Part shown: positions 1 through 7,727 of the stretch, piece after piece
How the letters are laid out: each line of letters starts with the position of its first letter
Position numbering within the stretch: position 1 is the stretch's first letter
From: Bremia lactucae
Lineage: Eukaryota; Oomycota; Peronosporomycetes; Peronosporales; Peronosporaceae
Reading direction: 5' to 3'
Assembly (NCBI RefSeq): GCF_004359215.1
Contig: NW_027152052.1
Location: 189,859 to 215,186 of the forward strand
DNA: 25,328 bases
The notes under the pieces: model-generated
Databases searched by the model: none
The model's input: only the letters and a program-made list of their open reading frames with translations
What the model was told of the DNA's origin: nothing
Made by a program: the position numbers and the translations under genes

Positions 1-606
1 CTCCTAGTGGATTCGGGTGCATCACAAAATTTTGTGAAACTCGCGGCTCTAAGAAAGAGACCGGCGATGTTTGAGTCGCTTTGCCAGGATGGCAAGCGAG
101 AAGAGGCGACCGTTCGTTTAGCGAACGGCGCGCTCGTTAAGTCTGAGGGAGTTCAGGTAGAACTCGCCTTCAGCTTTAGTGACTTCTCTTGTAAAGAGAA
201 GTTCACAGTGCTAGGAATGGAGAGTCCGTATGACCTCATCCTAGGCATGCCATGGTTGGCAAAGTACCAACCATGGATAGACTGGCGTACACGCACAGTT
301 GCGAACTCTACGCAGGACACCGGAAAGGATGTGCTCCTGCGAGAGGCCTATGCAACTGATGTCGTGTCGAACACAGTTGAGGGTGCGTTGACGGGATGTC
401 AAACGTCACCAATTCCTACCCAGCTCGTGGAGACTGAGGTAGTGAATAGGACGATGACAAGTAGTCATGCGTCTGAATGTCCTGCACAGAGCCGAGAGCC
501 TGTGGTAGTAGACGGCGAGCTGACAAGAAGTCATGCGTCGCATAAACCGGCACTGTGCCTAGAGCCTGGTGCGGTTGGAAGGGGTGCGTTTGCCAGGGGT
601 GCAACG
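1..606 (+). repeat. Direct repeat, partner 24690-25328
   Basis: Base 1 aligns with 24690 and base 606 with 25328, the last base of the window. By hand count 16 of 606 aligned bases differ (about 2.6 percent). Both copies are on +. Confidence 0.95.
250..276. repeat. Perfect hairpin, 10-base arms, loop 7 (protease)
   Basis: Arms CCATGGTTGG (250-259) and CCAACCATGG (267-276). Identical in the second copy at 24972-24998. It encodes part of MPWLAKYQPW. Confidence 0.95.
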
Positions 607-621
607 GTATCCGCTTCTTAG

Positions 622-1035
622 AAAAGGGTCGTGGTGACTCGAAGAACGATTACTCGACAGATTAGGACGATCAAAGGCACGTCTAAACGAGTGACCTTTG
701 GATCAGTCTCTAATGAAGAGGACGGGCCTTCGAACGAGGTGTTCGAGGCCGTCAAAGACGAAATTGCGGAGGCATCCTCAGTTGAGGTGCTCCGGCAAGT
801 CTTTAAATCTGTCGAGGAGATAATAGAACATCCGGAGATGTCGTGGGATCTGTTCCTTGCCATATAAAAAGAAGTAAAGATCAACGAAATAGTCGCACCA
901 GTTTCAGAAGAGAACTTGCTGGACTGTTGCTCGTCGTCTACAATAAACGAGAGCGTCCTATAAACAGACAAAAATAAACGGTTCGCTGCTCAATGGTCGG
1001 CTGCCTTGTGAGATAGTCCGTCCTTTCAGGTTCTG
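622..1035 (+). pseudogene. Gypsy element 1: protease-to-RT linker remnant
   Basis: An open frame at 631-867 (78 codons) reads a charged segment ending ..HPEMSWDLFLAI and then TAA. After the stop the sense frame resumes as a hydrophilic stretch around NEIVAPVSEENLL, followed by a segment reading FAAQWSAAL and SFQVLLKHRDVF, which leads into the RT. This is the spacer expected between protease and RT in this group of elements, broken by at least two stops. No enzymatic motif is visible. Confidence 0.6.
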
Positions 1036-1857
1036 TTGAAACATCGCGATGTGTTCCCAGAAGAAGTGCCGAGCCGCCTACCAGCAGATAGGGGCATCGG
1101 GCACGAGATAGACCTCGAACCTGGCACCAAGTATTGTGTGACCAGGCAATGGCCGTTGCCGAAAGAACAAGTCGATTATATCGATGAGTTCTTTGACAAG
1201 CGAGCCAAGGTGGGACATGTGCGTGAGAGCAAATCGCTTCACTGCAGCCCGACCTTTTGTGTGACTAAAGCCACAGGTGGATGGCGTGTGGTTCATGCTT
1301 ACAATAAGCTACACACGGTGACCATACCGGCGAAAACGCCAATTTTGCGGAAATATGTCTTGTTGAACTCCATGGGAAAGTCACCTATCTTTTCCGCGTT
1401 GGATTTAAAGGATGGCTTGTGTCAGGTACTCATGAGAGAGTCCGATGTAGCCAAAACGGCAAAAAGCACCCCAAGTGGTAGCTTTTGGGAGTGGCTTGTG
1501 ATGCCCCAAGGTTTGAAAAACGCATCGGCGACATTCTACCGGGTGGTCGCTCACGTTGTGCGTCAGCACCGTGCCTACGCGCCTCACTACTTTGACGATG
1601 TATACGTGCAGAGTAGGGCCGAGGATGGGCTGAGCGCAATAGAGTCGTACAAGCGTCATTCAAGACGCTGTGTTGCAGACTTTACAGGATGCCTAATTGT
1701 ACGTCAACTTGCAAAAGTGCGTCAAAAGGTCCCCGAGATACCTGTGCTGGGCTGCGTCGTAGGTACACATGGTGTACGAGCAGACCCAGACAAGGTAAAA
1801 TCGGTGAAGGAATGGCCATTCATTGGCATCTCTAGCCTCGAATGGCAAGATGGCTAA
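1036..1857 (+). pseudogene. Gypsy element 1: reverse transcriptase, catalytic motifs retained
   Basis: The 273-codon frame covers the Ty3/Gypsy RT from the fingers (HEIDLEPGTKY, RQWPLPKEQ) through the palm and thumb. Counting from a TTG at 1036, motif A is FSALDLKDG with Asp123, the MPQGLKNASATF motif follows, and the catalytic YFDD box is at residues 185-188. The conserved PVLGCVVGTHGVRADPDKV block is near 236-254. The frame is continuous with upstream sequence, so the TTG is not a real start. Residues about 208-230 read as an unrelated peptide because two small indels shift the frame and restore it (about 1660-1727). After EWP the frame leaves the expected path and stops at TAA 1855-1857. 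Activity is doubtful despite the intact YFDD. Confidence 0.9.
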
Positions 1858-1884
1858 CGTTCTTCTGTGAATTTAATTTTAAAG

Positions 1885-1970
1885 TTTAATGTATGTCGGG
1901 TAAGTCGAATGGCTTGGCTGAAGCGTTATTTCGCAGACCAAACTTCGAGGCAAGACACCTGGAAAGGAAG
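1885..1970 (+). pseudogene. Gypsy element 1: tail of RNase H domain after internal deletion
   Basis: The frame beginning at 1909 reads NGLAEALFRRPNFEARHLE, matching the ..ADALSRRPDFE.. sequence that ends the RNase H domain in this group (the same motif is intact at 9217-9258 and on the minus strand near 15730). Only about 60 bases separate it from the end of the RT, so essentially the whole RNase H core is missing. The deletion endpoint lies between about 1815 and 1900. Confidence 0.65.
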
Positions 1971-2036
1971 TCTCGGGGCCAAGGCATAAGTTGAGTCGTC
2001 AGCTTTAGAAGCTATGAAGGTCTACCACGTGAAGAG

Positions 2037-2500
2037 CTTGTTGTCCTCCGAAATAACGAGAGCTATTGTCAAGATGAATATTGTCGCATGCTGTTGAATC
2101 ACTTCGGCGGACGAAATCCCCCCCTTCCGTCGCACCTAAAGGCTAAGCTATATCGCTTCAGCTACAGCGATGGCTTGCTATGGCATCAGCTGTCACCTTG
2201 TGATCCTTTGAGAATTTATGTGCCTCATGACACAGATCACGAGCTGAAGCTTCTTCACGAGCTCCATGATGCGCCATATTATGGGCATCTGGCCGTATAA
2301 AGACAATTTTACGAGTGTTAGATGAATTTTGGTGGTCACACCTATAAAGATAGGTGGCCAGCTATATTCGCTCTTGCGACAGTTCTAGCACATTTAGCCT
2401 GCACCGTCCAGCAGTGCGTAACTGAAGCCGCTACCATTTCTAACCAGCTGTTGGTAGTCAGTAAGTCTGGGCTTCATGTTTGGCATGCCGCCCGATCATA
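2037..2500 (+). pseudogene. Gypsy element 1: integrase N-terminal (zinc-finger) region
   Basis: An open frame at 2088-2300 contains LRIYVPHDTDHELKLLHELHDAPYYGHLAV, the usual entry to the HHCC zinc-binding domain of Gypsy integrases, with the two His positions in place, and then TAA. In another frame the Cys half is degenerate: a segment around 2360-2400 reads YIRSC but the second Cys is not recognisable. The domain would bind zinc and help the integrase contact the DNA ends; here it is split by a stop and a frameshift. Confidence 0.7.
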
Positions 2501-2894
2501 GGGGTCGGACGGGGCTCGTCGACTTTGTAGACAGACTGAAAGAGATGGTGCATTCAGCACCCTGTAAGACATCGATCACAGGCAAGGAGGCATATCTCTT
2601 GTTCCTGGATCATGTTTACCGACTACACGGGATGTCGAGTCCATAGTATCGGACCGGGATCTACGTTTTACGTCTGGTTTTTGGCGACATGTGTTTGAGC
2701 TGCTAGGTAGCAAGCTCCACATGTCGACCGCAGATCATCCCCAGACCGATGGCCAAACAGGACGTGCCAATCGGGTCGTGGCGGATGTCTTGCGCACTAT
2801 AGCAACTCCCAAAGAGTGGAGCAAGCAATTGCCCTGTGTGGAGTTCGCTATAATTAACATTGTCCACGTCAGCACGGATGAGACAACGTTTTAA
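2501..2894 (+). pseudogene. Gypsy element 1: integrase catalytic core, third catalytic residue lost
   Basis: Sense frames reconstruct parts of the DDE integrase core. VSDRDLRF at about 2646-2669 carries the second catalytic Asp (2652-2654). The frame at 2691-2894 reads a segment with ADHPQTDGQTGRANRV, where family members have Glu in QTERxN; here the codon at 2760-2762 is GGA (Gly). The first Asp region near 2521 is badly damaged and out of frame. The C-terminal part (PCVEFAIINIVH) is the usual VEFAINN block. Loss of Glu alone should abolish strand transfer. Confidence 0.85.
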
Positions 2895-3315
2895 AGTAAC
2901 GGACTGCGCCATCCTCGGACGCCAGTCTCGTTTGTGTGCAGCCCGAGTCTTAGTGGGAGAGGGCCGCTCACTACGCTCGGTGCGAAAGAGAGACATAGTT
3001 TCGTCAATATAACAATGACCCATGAGGGTATGATATCAACGAATGAAACTTGCCCTAGTGGCCCTGCCTGTTTAGCTGTGGTCAATATAATTACTTCCCT
3101 TGACCGACGGCGGTGTCATAGGCGAGTTTGATGCTAAAAGCGTGAGCGAGGCTTAACGGTGTGTGAATGAGCGATTAGCCATCACACGAAAAGTCCGTGA
3201 CGCGATGGCAAGCGCACAGGACAAGCAAAAAGAATATGCGGACCAAAATAGTCGCAGAAATAGTGAGCGCTTTAGATGGGTGAAAAGGTACTATTAAGTA
3301 CCGCTACCCTACCTT
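2895..3315 (+). pseudogene. Gypsy element 1: integrase C-terminal linker
   Basis: The + strand continues with GLRHPRTPVSF (about 2899-2931), the ..NGLRHPRxP.. landmark that follows the core, and later with a helical segment around 3165-3280 reading NERLAITRKVRDAMASAQDKQKEYADQNSRRN. That helix is typical just before the GPF/SH3-like tail. Several stops interrupt it. At about 3310 the expected sequence ends abruptly and a rearranged stretch begins. Confidence 0.6.
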
Positions 3316-3672
3316 AAAATGCAATTTTTGTACTACCTGGAGGACCTTTCAACAAGAAAGCGTTGATTACCACCCGGATTCATCAGTGCAGGCGGCGCCC
3401 GATAGGAGTGACGATCTCGCCCACCTACTCGCGGCTGCCTTTACTTCGTCCGTTCAGTCACAGGCGTTAAACATTGCTGAACGACGTATTGCGGATCTCG
3501 AGGGTCAAGTCTCGCGATGTCCGAGCGAAGGCTCGTCAGAGTTATGAACGCCTGAAGACTCGCTTGGACCTATTTGAGAGGATAATGCTGAGGGATCCGC
3601 GTTATTCGCGTGATGTCCCTCGCTCTCCAAGTCCTGTTCATGGTGGAAGGAGTCGGTCGGCTGATAGTTTTC
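3316..3672 (+). other. Unassigned stretch inside rearranged element 1
   Basis: This stretch separates two integrase pieces and does not match the expected order. Short open frames read a charged, probably helical peptide around ALNIAERRIADLEGQV and then, in a second frame, an Arg-rich peptide (3474-3672; LKTRLDLFERIMLRD, then SPSPVHGGRSRS). These features resemble the N-terminal part of a gag protein, but no zinc knuckle is present. It may be foreign filler brought in with the neighbouring inversion. Confidence 0.35.
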
Positions 3673-3840
3673 TTACCTTCTCAAACTCCCTTCTACATTC
3701 CGTTTCAGACGAGCCACGTAATATAAGGGGTGCATCTTCATATACAGTGGAAGGGTGAGCCTATAATTAAGGTCTCCAACCATTTCTACCACCGTAAAGA
3801 GCCCAATGAAACGCGGCAACAACTTCGTTGTACCGCTTCG
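3673..3840 (-). pseudogene. Integrase C-terminal (GPF-like) tail, inverted within element 1
   Basis: On the minus strand 3835-3673 reads TKLLPRFIGLFTVVEMVGD, then LNYRLTLPLYMKMHPLYYVARLKR. This is the unmistakable SH3-like integrase tail that comes just before the chromodomain in this family. Its orientation is opposite to the integrase core upstream and to the chromodomain directly downstream (3850-3975, + strand). The flanking minus-strand sequence above 3840 is merely antisense to the chromodomain, so only this block of about 160 bases is flipped. Confidence 0.8.
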
Positions 3841-3844
3841 TGTG

Positions 3845-3975
3845 GCAAAGGTATCAGTTCCTCGTCCAGTGGAAAGATATTCCGAAGAGTTTCGGCTCTT
3901 GGGAACCGATCGATACCCTACGTATTGAGTTGCTCGATTTGGTGGCTGCGTCTGAAAAGAAGGACCAGCTGAGGC
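3845..3975 (+). pseudogene. Gypsy element 1: chromodomain remnant
   Basis: The + frame at about 3849-3965 reads YQFLVQWKDIPKSFGSWEP followed by IDTLRIELLDLVAASEK. The pattern (F-L-V-x-W-K, then S-W-E-P, then a short helix) is a chromodomain, which in chromoviral Gypsy elements binds histone marks and directs integration. The first aromatic cage residue and the Trp residues are present. It is the natural C-terminal end of the element 1 integrase, interrupted upstream by the inverted block. Confidence 0.75.
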
Positions 3976-4241
3976 CTCTTCGCTAGTCTCAAATGAATTA
4001 GCAGAAGCAGCGTTGTGACAAGAAACAGACAATACAGTACCGCCCATGATGTTTTTCACCCGCAAGCGAATAAAATTAATTATATGCGACCGCTGTTTCA
4101 TCGTATAGAAACGCGGATGAATGTGGCGCGTGAATTCTGCCTCGTATTAGTCGGGCGATTTATTTGAACGCAACACGACCGGATCGGGAAAATACGCCCA
4201 AGCGATTTTCCCTGACCCTTCCATTATTTAAAGACGCCATA
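3976..4241. other. Non-coding remainder of element 1
   Basis: No motif is recognised. The only structure seen is a perfect 8-base inverted repeat (GGGAAAAT at 4186-4193 and ATTTTCCC at 4205-4212, loop 11). By position it should be the 3' end of element 1 before its LTR. Confidence 0.4.
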
Positions 4242-4673
4242 CTATTTATGTGCGTCAAGAAGAGCGCGCTCTAGGAGCGACGCTCTTGGCCTGCTTAAAC
4301 GAGGCCATTTAGATGGATGGGGCATCAGTGATATGCCACCCGTCACATAGCCACATTCTAAACGACTGGCTTGTGACACCGGCTGAGCACGTTCACGTGT
4401 CGTCGGCGGAGCTTTAGGCTCCGAATCCTCTATGTCAAAACCATTGTCGATTATGGTCTGAAAAGGCGTTGTGGTTGTACCCAACGGAGAAGCGACTGCG
4501 CCTTTATGGGCAGCACTCTCATTACCTGTCGCTGCGCTTTCCAGCGCAGACGACGAGACAGCATTCGTAAATGCTGCTGTCACTATGTTGTGAGCCATGA
4601 GAGAAGTTTGGATGGGCAATAATGCGCCATCATCCTTCCTCATGAGCTCGTTGTCCGCATCATTACTATGCAT
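4242..4673 (-). CDS. Hypothetical ORF, 143 codons, beside family-1 LTR
   Basis: This minus-strand frame is intact from an ATG at 4673-4671 to a stop at 4242. The peptide is Ala/Ser/Thr-rich in its first half (LMAHNIVTAAFTNAVSSSAL) and ends with a basic tail (PSKWPRLSRPRASLLERALL). I recognise no domain, signal peptide or membrane segment. Its start overlaps the edge of the family-1 LTR at 4669, and the LTR points the other way. The preserved frame in a region where everything else is broken is the only argument for function. It could equally be an antisense accident over the 3' untranslated part of element 1. Confidence 0.3.
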   Translation of the reverse strand: MHSNDADNELMRKDDGALLPIQTSLMAHNIVTAAFTNAVSSSALESAATGNESAAHKGAVASPLGTTTTPFQTIIDNGFDIEDSEPKAPPTTRERAQPVSQASRLECGYVTGGISLMPHPSKWPRLSRPRASLLERALLDAHK

Positions 4674-5061
4674 TCACAGCAGGAGGCATGACGCCTTATG
4701 TCATTCCCGATGACGGCTAGCGTCATAAGTATCGCGAGGAATCTAGAAAGGTACGCTCGTTATAGATATAAGTGTTATCTATAGATATGACATACTGATC
4801 GGTAAAAACAGGTAATAACTTTTAATGCGATTAAATGTAAATCATTCTGAAAACTATTTACTTCTTGGTAAATGCGCAGGAGGAGCCGGATTACCGCTCC
4901 CGCGACGACACTGTACTAGAGTATTTAGTGCGTTCGGCGAGGTTGCTAAGGCGCCGACCACAAGTATCTCACTGCACGCACAAGAAGACAGTTGAACCGC
5001 TTCCGCGCTGTGCTAGGGTGTGTAATACAAGTTTAGCCGCATGAAGACGTGCCCGCCTACA
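4669..5061 (+). repeat. Family-1 LTR (copy b), 5'-truncated
   Basis: This block aligns by eye with 23016-23407: shared landmarks are GCATTCACA, two TGACG..CGTCA inverted repeats (4688-4704 and 4710-4726), GTTATCTATAGATAT, TCTGAAAACTA, GGATTACCGCTCCCG and CCGCTTCC. The first part of the LTR (TGTAACGGGC and about 160 bases) is absent. Divergence is substantial, so this is an older insertion. It could be the 3' LTR of element 1. The end (CCTACA at 5056-5061) is inferred from copy c. Confidence 0.8.
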
Positions 5062-5175
5062 TGTAGGAAACGATAGTTTTTTGCATGATTTTATCGAGTG
5101 TTTGTGCCAGATGTATACGCAGAAGTAGATAAAAAGTAAACTTATATATTAACCATATCATAGCTCAGCGGGTAA
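5062..5175. other. Spacer between two LTRs, with a tRNA A-box-like word
   Basis: AT-rich sequence separates the family-1 and family-2 LTRs. At 5161-5172 TAGCTCAGCGGG fits the tRNA A-box consensus TRGCNNAGYNGG exactly, four bases before the LTR begins. No matching second half of a tRNA gene was found. Confidence 0.35.
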
Positions 5176-5578
5176 TGTAACGGGGTGTCCCGTTGCATAG
5201 TATTATTTCCTGTAAAAGGAAATAAGCAAAGAAAAACAAAACTATTATCTCTAATAATTTGACTTAAATAGCTCCAATAATACCAAATTTGATATTTTTG
5301 ATGCAATAAGACATTAGCTCTATTATTTAATTAACACCGCCAACGTCTCAAGTCACGATTGTGCGGTGCGCAAGGAGGCGCCATACTTAGTTAAATATTA
5401 ATATATAAAGTTCAGAAGTAGATAGACAATCGTTACGTTGGAAACTAATTATATTAATACAATTTTTCTTTTCCCTAATTCTTATCCTTTAAAACTTTTT
5501 AGTAGCTAAAGACCCTTAGCCACTTAAAAATCTTCCACTGTACCCCTACGTAAAGTTTCGAGGCACCTAATCTGCACT
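5176..5578 (+). repeat. Family-2 LTR, forward copy (probable 5' LTR of element 2)
   Basis: It begins TGTAACGGGG and runs to about CTGCA at 5578. Two inverted relatives define it: its first half matches 17108-16841 on the minus strand (shared TACCAAATTTGATAT, GCAATAAGACATTAGCTC, CACGATTGTGCGGTGCGCAA), and its second half matches 12877-12740 (shared TAGTAGCTAAAG, TGTACCCC, GTTTCGAGGCAC). The first 22 bases form a hairpin with 9-base arms and one mismatch. The 3' boundary is inferred from where similarity to 12725 fades. Confidence 0.75.
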
Positions 5579-5684
5579 GTAATTAACGCAAGGTCAACTA
5601 GTCCTTAATACTAGTGCAAGTGAAAGGAACCCCACCTAGGAGCACTTTGTAGTCTGCTCAACGCCCACGCACGTTCCATCTAAC
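5579..5684 (+). other. Element 2 leader region
   Basis: This is the untranslated leader between the LTR and gag. Bases 5590-5635 (AAGGTCAACTAGT.., then AGTGAAAGG and CCCC) are repeated in the same orientation at 17140-17180. A primer-binding site is expected directly after the LTR end but I cannot assign its tRNA. Confidence 0.5.
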
Positions 5685-5834
5685 ATGGGCATGTTGAATG
5701 AAGAAGAAGGGAGCTTCCAATCCCCTCAAGAAGGTTATCCTGCAACGCGTGAGAGGTTTTCTCATTTGAGTGACCTCGAATGGAAAGCGATCGAACGAAT
5801 GAGTTTGGTCGTAGGTAGGCCAGCCGTTGGCGCT

Positions 5835-5867
5835 ATGCTGTTCACTCTGGGCAAAGATGAACAGCAT
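5835..5867. repeat. Perfect hairpin, 10-base arms, loop 13 (element 2 gag)
   Basis: Arms ATGCTGTTCA (5835-5844) and TGAACAGCAT (5858-5867) inside the gag frame. Confidence 0.95.
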
Positions 5868-5989
5868 GCGGTCATAGCCCAGTTCATTTGCCACGGACTC
5901 GATGAATTCATTTAACACGAACACGACGAATTCAAGAGAAAGTAGCCTTGCTTTACCAGGAAGGCTCTTAACTGATGAAATTGTTGAGA

Positions 5990-6033
5990 TAGCAGCATTT
6001 CATGCTGCTAATAAGTCGACGCTTTCGCGTCGA
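5990..6033. repeat. Two adjacent perfect hairpins (element 2 gag)
   Basis: TAGCAGCAT/ATGCTGCTA (5990-6010, loop 3) is followed by TCGACGC/GCGTCGA (6016-6033, loop 4). Confidence 0.95.
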
Positions 6034-6347
6034 TATGAAAGCTTGTAGATAGAAATATCTATTTCAGGCAGTCGAAGGCGACTCCCTTCTGAGATGGTTC
6101 GTCGGTTAGACGACGCCATAGAAGCTCGTCGTATCAGTGATGATGCGACAAAAGTGAAATTTGCATGTCCAACTTAGCCGAACGTGCCAAATTTTGGGCC
6201 TTGGGGCTCAAGCCTCACGACCCATAAGTCTTTGGGTCTTATGGTCTTTAGACCCGGCGCCGACAAACATTTGATCCGCCACATGCCGAGCGTGACATGC
6301 ATACGCGATACCTGGTCAGTTGTATAGTAGTCATTCAATAGATGAAC

Positions 6348-6367
6348 AAACACAGGTATCTGTGTTT
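6348..6367. repeat. Perfect hairpin, 8-base arms, loop 4 (element 2 gag)
   Basis: Arms AAACACAG and CTGTGTTT. Confidence 0.95.
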
Positions 6368-6521
6368 AATAAGGTCTTGCAGACGGTCCTGTTATGATAA
6401 ACCTGTTCCGACTAGAATGAGAGTCGCTAGACCAAGCGATCTCTAAGACGACGAGAAAATGGAGGTCCAGAACCCATGGATCTCACGTATTTAAAGTGCA
6501 AAAAACCTCACTCTTCAAGTT

Positions 6522-6550
6522 ACAACCGATTACAAAATTGTAATCGTTGT
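6522..6550. repeat. 13-base-pair hairpin with one bulge (zinc-knuckle region)
   Basis: ACAA, bulged C, CGATTACAA pair with TTGTAATCG, TTGT around a 2-base loop. Confidence 0.92.
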
Positions 6551-6640
6551 CAAAAAATGAGCCCCTACGCATATAGGTGTAGTGCCCCACGGCCAATGCC
6601 TAAAAGCGCTGAGGTTGAAGCGCCCGCCTACACGTGACCG

Positions 6641-7153
6641 AGCTATAACTAGAATCACGACGGATGTGGATCCGGCGCTGTTGCGAAATCGCAACGGCGA
6701 GACGGATCGTCAAAAAAACGGTCGGGGTCAGTAGGTGCGGAGCGCCCCACTGATCCAGCAACGTCAAAAGAATTTGCAGGTTTTTTGACGACAGTTGCTC
6801 CTCTCATACAAACATTGTGTGTAACTGCCCATGAGGATGAGGTAAACCTCATCAACCTGAGCATAAAAGTGTCAAATATGTTGCCACTTAAGTCCGTAGT
6901 CGATTATGGGGCGTCGAATAATTTTATTAGACGCCAATCGCTAGAAGATCGCAGGCCCAAATTAACTGAGCGCGGTATCCCTCAATCGAGAATGACAGCG
7001 TATCTTGCAATATGCGCATCTGTAACGGTTGAGAAACTTGCAGCTGGTATCCAATACACGTTAAAGGGTAAAAAGTACGACGATGATATCATCGTAATAG
7101 ATTTGGATGACACATTTGATGTCATCCTTGGGTCACCATGGCTCAAAAAGTAG
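6641..7153 (+). pseudogene. Gypsy element 2: aspartic protease with altered active-site triplet
   Basis: The 122-codon frame 6785-7153 contains SVVDYGASNNF with the catalytic Asp at residue 40 (6902-6904), and ends with DLDDTFDVILGSPWLKK, the second landmark of retropepsins. Family members carry DSG or DTG; here the triplet is DYG, which should impair the active site. The stop TAG follows directly after the domain. Bases 6641-6784 are linker with no recognised motif. Confidence 0.85.
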
Positions 7154-7727
7154 GAGCCATGTATTCATTGCCAGAATCAAGCCTTGACGATGCCTGTCTT
7201 TTGTTCATCAGATGATGAGTACGAGTGAGTGCGATGGCATCACTTGTGGGTCAGTCGTTAGCATGACTGCACAAGACCTCAGTGTAAATACCCAACATTG
7301 TGGAGTTAGATCTCCACGGCTGTGCACACGCACAAGCAGCATCGAAGTTTAATCACTCGAATAATTTAAGAGGTACGAAATAAGGATGCTTGCTTTAAAA
7401 GGAAAATCCAAGAAAGTTTGAATTGTTCTTGGATGTTGCTTTTCAAGCAAGCATCGTTGATTCGTACCTCTCAACTTATTCGAGTCCAGTCAATCGTAAG
7501 AATCTCGCTGTGGTAGCGTGGCAGTTGGGGAGGATATCCCCAAATCATTTCTGTAGGAATAAGTCCCCAGAAATCTATGGTCAAAGGTTTCCAGGTATCT
7601 TTGGAAATAAGTTCCAAAGAAGAAACTGAGACAATCAATGTTTTATTGAACAATGGATCAAGTGTAGGCGCTTATACGCTTAACTTCGGAGAAAACTGAA
7701 TTGCCAGCGCTAGAACCTTAACGGTTC
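7154..7727 (+). other. Element 2 protease-to-RT spacer with foldback
   Basis: By position this is the linker between protease and RT. No enzyme motif is visible; the open frame 7423-7629 reads a low-information peptide. The notable content is structural: a 131-base imperfect palindrome (7355-7485) and two short perfect hairpins (7525-7543, 7598-7620). Confidence 0.6.
7355..7485. repeat. 131-base imperfect palindrome (foldback)
   Basis: Arms of about 60 bases (7355-7414 and 7426-7485) are complementary at roughly 85 percent of positions, with a loop of about 11 bases. Uninterrupted blocks include ACTCGAATAA, AGAGGTACGAA, GATGCTTGCTT and TCCAAGAA with their complements. No target duplication is obvious, so an inverted duplication is as likely as a foldback transposon. 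Confidence 0.9.

Larger units (their letters stand above)
1..621 (+). pseudogene. Gypsy element 1: retropepsin-like aspartic protease, 5' end outside window
   Basis: The frame is open from base 1 to a TAG at 619-621 (206 codons in view). It starts inside a Ty3/Gypsy polyprotein, so the true start lies upstream. The active-site motif DSGAS is at 10-24 and the second family landmark, ILGMPWL, is near 238-258; together they define a retropepsin-like fold that would process Gag-Pol. Codons after about 100 form a hydrophilic linker with a repeated block around SSHAS and RSHAS. The catalytic Asp is intact here, unlike in the copy at 24690. The TAG separates this part from the RT, so no full polyprotein can be made without readthrough. 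An antisense open frame over 416-604 is only a shadow. Protease identity is secure; activity is not shown. Confidence 0.9.
5685..6640 (+). pseudogene. Gypsy element 2: gag (capsid/nucleocapsid), broken
   Basis: The first open frame, 5685-5915 (76 codons, ATG at 5685), is the N-terminal part. Downstream the sense frame continues with shifts: KSTLSRRYES, then at about 6160-6330 a typical gag capsid segment reading NLAERAKFWALGLKPHDP, QTFDPPHAERDMHTRYLVS. A nucleocapsid zinc knuckle lies near 6536-6580 as CNRCQKMSPYAYRC, which has C-x2-C-x4-P-x4-C: the zinc-binding His is replaced by Pro (CAC to CCC). Gag would assemble the particle and bind RNA. Stops at several points make this a pseudogene. 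The segment is exceptionally rich in perfect hairpins. Confidence 0.8.

Noticed and set aside
416..604. Antisense ORF, repeated at 25138-25326
   Set aside because: Present in both copies only because the sense protease-linker is duplicated; no start context or motif of its own.
618..971. 117-codon minus-strand ORF
   Set aside because: Lies opposite the element 1 linker and shows no motif; shadow frame.
5154..5175. 5' half of a real tRNA gene interrupted by the LTR
   Set aside because: The A-box fits, but the acceptor strand CATATCA has no complement next to a T arm anywhere in the window; kept only as an observation.
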